A DNA stretch of 61,280 bases from DASQPR01 sp035713725 (lineage in GTDB: Bacteria > Actinomycetota > Actinomycetes > Mycobacteriales > Micromonosporaceae). The first letter of the stretch is position 1. Each line of letters opens with the position of its first letter. The notes beneath the pieces were generated by a model that was given only the letters and a program-made list of their open reading frames with translations, did no database searches and was not told the DNA's origin. Location of the stretch: the NCBI GenBank assembly GCA_035713725.1, contig DASTMZ010000192.1, forward strand, positions 1 through 61,280. The letters run 5' to 3'. This document shows positions 56,397-61,280 of the stretch, piece by piece. The position numbers and the translations under genes were made by a program.

Positions 56397-58285
56397 CCGC
56401 CCACCGGCGCGGACCGGCGCGGCAACCCGAGCCGCACCTCCGCCGCGCCGAGTCGCGCGGCGTCCGCGGTCAAGTCGTCAGGCATGCGCTGCGATTCGCG
56501 CTCGGCCTCCACGCGCGCGAGGTAGTTGACCACCTCCCGGTCGCGTGCCGCCTCGTCCCAGCCGAGCAGCGGGGCCATCAACTCCGCGGTCGCCTCGGCG
56601 CTTTCCGCGCCGCGGTGGGCGGTCTCGATCGAGATGCGGGTACGCCGGGTCAACACGTCCTCCACGTGCAGCGCACCTTCGGCGGTGACCGCGTACACGA
56701 CCTCGGCGGCCAGATATTCCGGCGCACCGGCGAGCGGACGCCCGAGCCGAGGATCCGCGTCGACCAGCGTGAGCACGTCGGTGGCGAGCGTTCCGTAGCG
56801 CTCGAGCAAGTGCTCGAACACGCCGACCGCGATGCCGCGGCGGCGCGCGATGTCGGCGCGGTTTTGCCACATCGCCGGAAACCCGTCCGCTCCGAGCAGC
56901 GGCAGGCGATCGGTGTGCGACGCGGGCGGGCCGTCCAACCCGAACGTTCCCAGCCGGCGTACCACCCGGTCGATCACGTCCGCGGCCATCACGCGGTACG
57001 TCGTGTATTTCCCGCCGGCCACCACCATGATGCCGAGCATCGGCTCGACGACCGCATGCTCGCGGGACAGCGCGGACGTCTGCTCGTCCTCGCCGGACAG
57101 CAGCGGGCGCAGTCCGGCGTAGACGCCCTCGATGTCATCCGGTGTCACCGGCCGATCGAGCCAGCCGTTCACCTGGTCCAGCAGGTAGACGATGTCACGG
57201 GCGGACGCGGCCGGATGACTACGGTCCAGCGACCAGTCCGTGTCGGTGGTACCGATGATCCAGTGCCCGCCCCACGGCAAGACGAACAGCACCGACGTCG
57301 CGGTACGCAGAATCAACCCGGCGTCGCCGGAAATCGCCGACCGTGGCACCACCAGGTGTACGCCTTTGCTGGCTCGTACCCGCAGACCGGCGCGGGTCGG
57401 CGCGCTCGGTCCACTCAGGAGCCCCGCGATGTCGTCGCTCCACACGCCGGCGGCCGCCACCACCGTTCGCGCCGCAACGTCGAACTCCTCGCCGGTCTCC
57501 ATGTCTCGGACTCGTGCCCCGGTGACCTCGCGCGCATCACGCAGCAACGAGACCGCGGCGGCCGACGTCACGATCGCGGCGCCGAGGCTTGCCGCCGTCC
57601 GCGCCATGGTGGCCACATAGCGTGCGTCGTCGACCTGCCCGTCGTAGTAGCGGATCGCACCGGCGAGGGTGTCCTCCCGCAGCGACGGGAACAGCCGTCG
57701 CGCGCTGGACTTCGACAGATGGCGGTGCGGTGGCATGCCTCGCTGTCCGCCGACGAGGCCGGCGAACACGTCGTAAAGCGCCACTCCGGCGCCCAGGTAG
57801 CCGCGCTGCCACAAGCGGTATGCGATCTCACGCCCCTGGCCGGCCAGGCGTCGCGCCGGCGTCGCAGCCGCGTGCGAACCCCCGACCACGTGTACCGGTG
57901 ACAAGCCGGTCATCGGACTCGTGGTCAGCGGTACGAGGATCGGCACCGGCCGGACCAGATGCGGGGCGAGTCGGGTGGCGAGCAGTCCGCGCTCGCGCAA
58001 CGCCTCGTGTACCAGCCCGAACTCAAGTTGCTCGAGATAGCGCAGGCCGCCGTGGATGAGCTTGCTGGACCGGCTGGACGTACCGGATGCGAGGTCCCGT
58101 GCCTCGACCAGTGCCACAGACAGGCCGCGCGACGCGGCATCCAGCGCGGCGCCCACTCCGGTCACTCCACCGCCGATGATCAGGACATCGAAGCGTTCGC
58201 TCCGCAGCCGGGCGAGGTCGGTGGCACGTCGGGCCGGCGACAGTGCGCCAGCGGCAAAGCGTGATACGGCGGGATCTCGTCGCAC
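56393..58285 (-). CDS. glpD: glycerol-3-phosphate dehydrogenase
   Basis: A 630-aa FAD enzyme. Residues 32-70 hold FDVLIIGGGVTGVGAALDAASRGLSVALVEARD, followed by GTSSRSSKLIHGGLRYLEQLEFGLVHEALRERGLL. The C-terminal 150 residues are the alpha-helical DAO_C domain. It oxidises glycerol-3-phosphate and feeds electrons to quinone. It converges with the GlcD-like gene, overlapping by 4 bp. GTG start. Confidence 0.92.
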   Translation of the reverse strand: MRRDPAVSRFAAGALSPARRATDLARLRSERFDVLIIGGGVTGVGAALDAASRGLSVALVEARDLASGTSSRSSKLIHGGLRYLEQLEFGLVHEALRERGLLATRLAPHLVRPVPILVPLTTSPMTGLSPVHVVGGSHAAATPARRLAGQGREIAYRLWQRGYLGAGVALYDVFAGLVGGQRGMPPHRHLSKSSARRLFPSLREDTLAGAIRYYDGQVDDARYVATMARTAASLGAAIVTSAAAVSLLRDAREVTGARVRDMETGEEFDVAARTVVAAAGVWSDDIAGLLSGPSAPTRAGLRVRASKGVHLVVPRSAISGDAGLILRTATSVLFVLPWGGHWIIGTTDTDWSLDRSHPAASARDIVYLLDQVNGWLDRPVTPDDIEGVYAGLRPLLSGEDEQTSALSREHAVVEPMLGIMVVAGGKYTTYRVMAADVIDRVVRRLGTFGLDGPPASHTDRLPLLGADGFPAMWQNRADIARRRGIAVGVFEHLLERYGTLATDVLTLVDADPRLGRPLAGAPEYLAAEVVYAVTAEGALHVEDVLTRRTRISIETAHRGAESAEATAELMAPLLGWDEAARDREVVNYLARVEAERESQRMPDDLTADAARLGAAEVRLGLPRRSAPVGG

Positions 58286-58370
58286 GCCGTCAACGGTAAC
58301 GCCCGCCCGCCTCGCCGCGGCGTGGATGCACGCGGTTCAGTGGCCGGCTCTGGCCATGACGCGGCCCGCG

Positions 58371-59591
58371 TCACGCCTCGGCGGGCGCCTCGTCCAGCGT
58401 CGCCAACGACGGTCCGCGGGTGGCCTGCGCCGCCCGCGCCGCGGCCTCGGTGTCGCGCAGCACACGGACGGCGTTGCGCCACGTGAGCTTGCCGAGGTCG
58501 TCGTCGGACCACCCACGGTCGGCCAGCTCGGCAAGCAGATTCGGGTAGGCTGACACGTCGGCCAGCCCGTCCGGCGGTCCGGTGAACCCGTCGAAGTCGC
58601 TGCCGAGCCCGACCGCGTCAATGCCGGCCACATCACGTACGTGTTCGACGTGGTCCGCGACGTTGGTGACCGAACACGCCGGGCGTGGATGTTCGGCGAC
58701 ATAAGCGTCGATCGCTTCGCGGACACCCGTTCCGTCGCCATCGTGCTCGTCGACGATCCCGCGCTGGAACACCAGGAGCGCGTCCATCCACTCGTGACAT
58801 GCCGCGTTCACGAAGCCGGAGACGAACGTGACCATCACGACACCATCCGTGTCCCGTACCCGGATCAGCACGTCGTCGGGCACGTTGCGCGGATGGTCGG
58901 TCACGGCGCGTGCGCTCGAGTGCGAGAAAAACGCCGGCGCGGTAGACACATCCAGCGCAGCGTGCATGGTGGTCGGCGCGACGTGCGACAGATCCGCCAT
59001 CACGCCGAGGCGGTTGCATTCCCGTACCACTTCTTGCCCGAAGGCCGACAACCCACCCACCGCTGGCTCATCCGTGGCGCTGTCCGCCCACGCGGTGTTG
59101 TTCGAGTGGGTCAGGGTCATGTAGCGAGTGCCGAGCGCGGCGAGCATGCGCAACGTGCCGAGCGAGTTCGCGATCGAATGCCCGCCCTCCACGCCAATCA
59201 GCGATGCGATGCGGCCCGCGGCGTGTGCGGCTTCGACCTCATCCGCCGTACGCGCAACCACGAAGTCCTTCGGATACCGGGCGGCCAGCTGGTAAACGAA
59301 GTCGATCTGTTCGAGCGTCGCGGTGACGGCTGCCTCGCCGGACAAGCTGCACGGCACGAAGACGGACCAGAATTGGGCGCCGACCCCGCCGGCACGCAGC
59401 CGAGGGATGTCGGTGTGCAACCCGGTCGCGGTCAGGTCTGTCGACACGTCCAGGCCAGACAGGTCATAACGGGTACGGCCACGGACCGTCCACGGTAGGT
59501 CGTTGTGTCCGTCGATGACGGGTGCGGTCGCGAGAAGAGTACGAATGCGCTCGATCTGCATGTCTTGCGCGACGACGGTCCCATCGGCCAT
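58371..59591 (-). CDS. membrane-dipeptidase-like (M19) hydrolase
   Basis: A 406-aa TIM-barrel metallopeptidase: PVIDGHNDLPW (His-x-Asp), GVEGGHSIANSLGTLRML (bridging Glu), DLSHVAPTTMHAALDVSTAPAFFSHSSARAV (two His), and GLGSDFDGFTGPPDGLADVSAYPNLLAELADRGW. No signal peptide is present, so it should act in the cytoplasm on dipeptides. Confidence 0.92.
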   Translation of the reverse strand: MADGTVVAQDMQIERIRTLLATAPVIDGHNDLPWTVRGRTRYDLSGLDVSTDLTATGLHTDIPRLRAGGVGAQFWSVFVPCSLSGEAAVTATLEQIDFVYQLAARYPKDFVVARTADEVEAAHAAGRIASLIGVEGGHSIANSLGTLRMLAALGTRYMTLTHSNNTAWADSATDEPAVGGLSAFGQEVVRECNRLGVMADLSHVAPTTMHAALDVSTAPAFFSHSSARAVTDHPRNVPDDVLIRVRDTDGVVMVTFVSGFVNAACHEWMDALLVFQRGIVDEHDGDGTGVREAIDAYVAEHPRPACSVTNVADHVEHVRDVAGIDAVGLGSDFDGFTGPPDGLADVSAYPNLLAELADRGWSDDDLGKLTWRNAVRVLRDTEAAARAAQATRGPSLATLDEAPAEA

Positions 59592-59616
59592 GCGACGACC
59601 CTACCCGTGAGTCGTC

Positions 59617-60156
59617 GTGCGCTACATTCGCGAGGTGACGGGGCGCGCGCGGGACACGGTGCGTGTCGTCTCGTACAAATACGACGGAAGCCTCCATTGG
59701 CACTACCGGATGCGGCGACTCGGCGAGGACGAGTACGGCGTCTGGCTCGGCGGTCAGGTCGGCACGGAATACCGACGCGGCAGGAACATCTCGAGGTATT
59801 TGACCGCCGAACCGCGAGTCAAACTGCTTCCTCGTGGGGCATGGTGGTCCGCGCTGTTCCTCGCGTCGCCGAACAAGCTGGAGATCTACTGCGATGTCGG
59901 AACGCCGGTCGAGTGGGCGCACGCCGGCGAGGTGCGGACGGTCGATCTCGATCTGGACGTCTGCCGCTATCGCGACGGCGGCGCGGTCACGGTTGTCGAC
60001 GAGGACGAGTTCGCGATGCATCAAAAACGCTACGGCTATCCCGCCGATGTGATCGCGTCCGCGCGGGCCGCCGCGAAATGGTTGGAAAGTGCATTGGGCG
60101 ACGGCACCGAGCCGTTCGCCGGCCGGTTCCATCACTGGTTCGAGCTGTGCGGCTGA
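59617..60156 (+). CDS. DUF402 family nucleotide phosphatase-like protein
   Basis: A 179-aa protein from GTG. The DUF402 core appears as KYDGSLHWHYRMRRLGEDEYGVWLG, then EIYCDVGTPVEWAHAGEVRTVDLDLDVCRYRDGGAVTVVDEDEFAMHQKRYGYPADVI with its acidic metal ligands. Members hydrolyse nucleoside di- or triphosphates. The role here is inferred. Confidence 0.88.
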   Translation: MRYIREVTGRARDTVRVVSYKYDGSLHWHYRMRRLGEDEYGVWLGGQVGTEYRRGRNISRYLTAEPRVKLLPRGAWWSALFLASPNKLEIYCDVGTPVEWAHAGEVRTVDLDLDVCRYRDGGAVTVVDEDEFAMHQKRYGYPADVIASARAAAKWLESALGDGTEPFAGRFHHWFELCG

Positions 60157-60221
60157 GCCTTTGCGACGTGACCGTGGCGGTCTGACACAGCCGCAGGGCA
60201 CCACCAGCCGGGACGCGAACA

Positions 60222-60251
60222 GTGGGCGGGCCGCCGAAGCGACCCGCCCAC
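60222..60251. terminator. terminator hairpin after groEL
   Basis: GTGGGCGGG (60222-60230) pairs perfectly with CCCGCCCAC (60243-60251) around a 12-nt loop. It sits 24 bp beyond the groEL stop and between convergent genes, so it can serve both strands. Confidence 0.8.
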
Positions 60252-60275
60252 CGCTGGTTCGTGTTGCCGGACTTC

Positions 60276-61280
60276 CTAGAAGTCCATGTCACCGCCGCCC
60301 GGAGCACCGGCCGGAGCGGCCGCCTTCTCGGGCTTGTCCGCGACGACCGCCTCGGTCGTCAGGAACAGTGCCGCGATCGAGGCGGCGTTCTGCAGCGCCG
60401 AGCGCACGACCTTCGTCGGGTCGGGGATGCCGGCCGCGAGCATGTCGACGTACTCGCCGGTCGCGGCGTTCAGGCCGTGACCGATCTGCAGGTTGCGCAC
60501 CTTCTCCACCACGACGCCGCCCTCGAGGCCGGCGTTGACGGCGATCTGGCGCAGCGGCGCATCGAGCGCCACCTTGACGATGGTCGCCCCAGTCGCCTCG
60601 TCGCCGACCAGGTCCAGCTTGTCGAACGCGGTCTTGCCGGCCTGCACGAGCGCGACGCCGCCACCGGCGACGATGCCCTCCTCGACGGCCGCCTTCGCGT
60701 TGCGAACGGCGTCCTCGATGCGGTGCTTGCGCTCCTTCAGCTCGACCTCGGTGGCCGCGCCGACCTTGATGACGGCGACGCCGCCGGCGAGCTTGGCCAG
60801 GCGCTCCTGGAGCTTCTCGCGGTCGTAGTCGGAGTCGCTCTTCTCGATCTCGGCGCGGATCTGGTTGACCCGGCCGGAGATCTGGTCCGCGTCGCCGCCA
60901 CCGTCGACGATGGTGGTCTCGTCCTTGGTGATGACGACCTTGCGGGCCTTGCCGAGCAGGTCGAGCGTGGCGTTCTCCAGCTTGAGGCCGATCTCCTCGC
61001 TGATGACCTGGCCACCGGTGAGGGTGGCGATGTCCTGCAGCATGGCCTTGCGGCGGTCGCCGAAGCCCGGCGCCTTGACGGCGACGGACTTGAAGGTGCC
61101 GCGCACCTTGTTGACGATGAGCGTGGCCAGGGCCTCGCCCTCCACGTCCTCGGCGATGATGACCAGCGGCTTGCCGCCCTGCATGACCTTCTCCAGCAGC
61201 GGCAGCAGGTCCTTGACGGACGAGATCTTGCTGTTGGCGATCAGGATGTACGGGTCGTCGAAGACGGCCTCCATACGCTC
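60276..61280 (-). CDS. groEL: 60-kDa chaperonin GroEL, C-terminal part
   Basis: About 334 residues of the C-terminal half; the 5' part lies beyond the window end. The frame is open to the last base (ERMEAVFDDPYILIANSKIS). Landmarks: LVIIAEDVEGEALATLIVNK, VAVKAPGFGDRRKAMLQDIA with the ATP-site Asp region, and GIVAGGGVALVQA. The tail ends GGGDMDF, a Gly/Met-type end, not the His-rich tail of actinobacterial GroEL1, so it is probably the main chaperonin. Confidence 0.95.
   Translation of the reverse strand, partial: ERMEAVFDDPYILIANSKISSVKDLLPLLEKVMQGGKPLVIIAEDVEGEALATLIVNKVRGTFKSVAVKAPGFGDRRKAMLQDIATLTGGQVISEEIGLKLENATLDLLGKARKVVITKDETTIVDGGGDADQISGRVNQIRAEIEKSDSDYDREKLQERLAKLAGGVAVIKVGAATEVELKERKHRIEDAVRNAKAAVEEGIVAGGGVALVQAGKTAFDKLDLVGDEATGATIVKVALDAPLRQIAVNAGLEGGVVVEKVRNLQIGHGLNAATGEYVDMLAAGIPDPTKVVRSALQNAASIAALFLTTEAVVADKPEKAAAPAGAPGGGDMDF

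Overview
The window is about 61 kb of very GC-rich DNA from an actinomycete. The evidence is the septation regulator SepH, families DUF3027, DUF2530 and DUF4031, a Helicase_C_3/XPB helicase pair, a SigE-type sigma factor, F420-type (DDN) nitroreductase chemistry, and two futalosine-pathway menaquinone genes (mqnB, mqnD). Menaquinone by futalosine argues against a mycobacterium. The genus cannot be read from this sequence. All tRNA and gene calls were made by eye from folds, motifs and start-site context.

Region 1 (1-3654) is the most unusual part: a single-strand array of about 30 tRNA genes packed 3-6 nt apart, already running when the window opens. By anticodon it covers all 20 amino acids. 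Many members fold cleanly. Others depart from the bacterial norm: C33 instead of U33 in the anticodon loop (Ala, Leu-GAG, Asn, Val, His), a tRNA-Ile with no D arm, very short or expanded tRNA-like units, and a class-II-shaped Asn tRNA. An HNH endonuclease gene sits inside the array, and its 3' end and stop codon lie inside a tRNA-Leu gene. An element resembling the actinobacterial rRNA spacer and a strong hairpin precede the tRNA-Pro.

Region 2 (3655-10472) holds small, mostly stand-alone genes: a secreted protein, an internally shortened chloramphenicol-phosphotransferase-like kinase, a beta-propeller membrane protein, VOC and DUF899 proteins, a lipoprotein, a DUF1906 lysin-like glycoside hydrolase and an F420-type nitroreductase. 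Together with the tRNA array this could be an accessory or element-derived segment.

Region 3 (10473-29432) is mainly catabolic. A compact minus-strand operon (SDR, MaoC hydratase, SDR, quinone oxidoreductase, APH-type kinase, acyl-CoA dehydrogenase, HAD protein) carries as separate genes the three domains fused in ACAD10-type enzymes, and a TetR-like palindrome lies upstream. Then come a cyclophilin, a 30-bp minisatellite, a DODA dioxygenase with a MarR-like operator, a ThDP enzyme, a cyclase, L-serine ammonia-lyase, a second acyl-CoA dehydrogenase, a nitroreductase, an aldose epimerase and an MFS exporter.

Region 4 (29429-61280) looks like conserved chromosomal core: pdxH, citrate synthase, serC, sepH, aldo/keto reductase, a sigma factor with its membrane partner, thpR, an MFS/MarR pair, OsmC, DUF3027, MFS-mqnB-mqnD, a cold-shock protein, the Helicase_C_3 and XPB genes, an HD hydrolase, agmatinase, GlcD-like FAD oxidase, glpD, dipeptidase, DUF402 and the 3' end of groEL.
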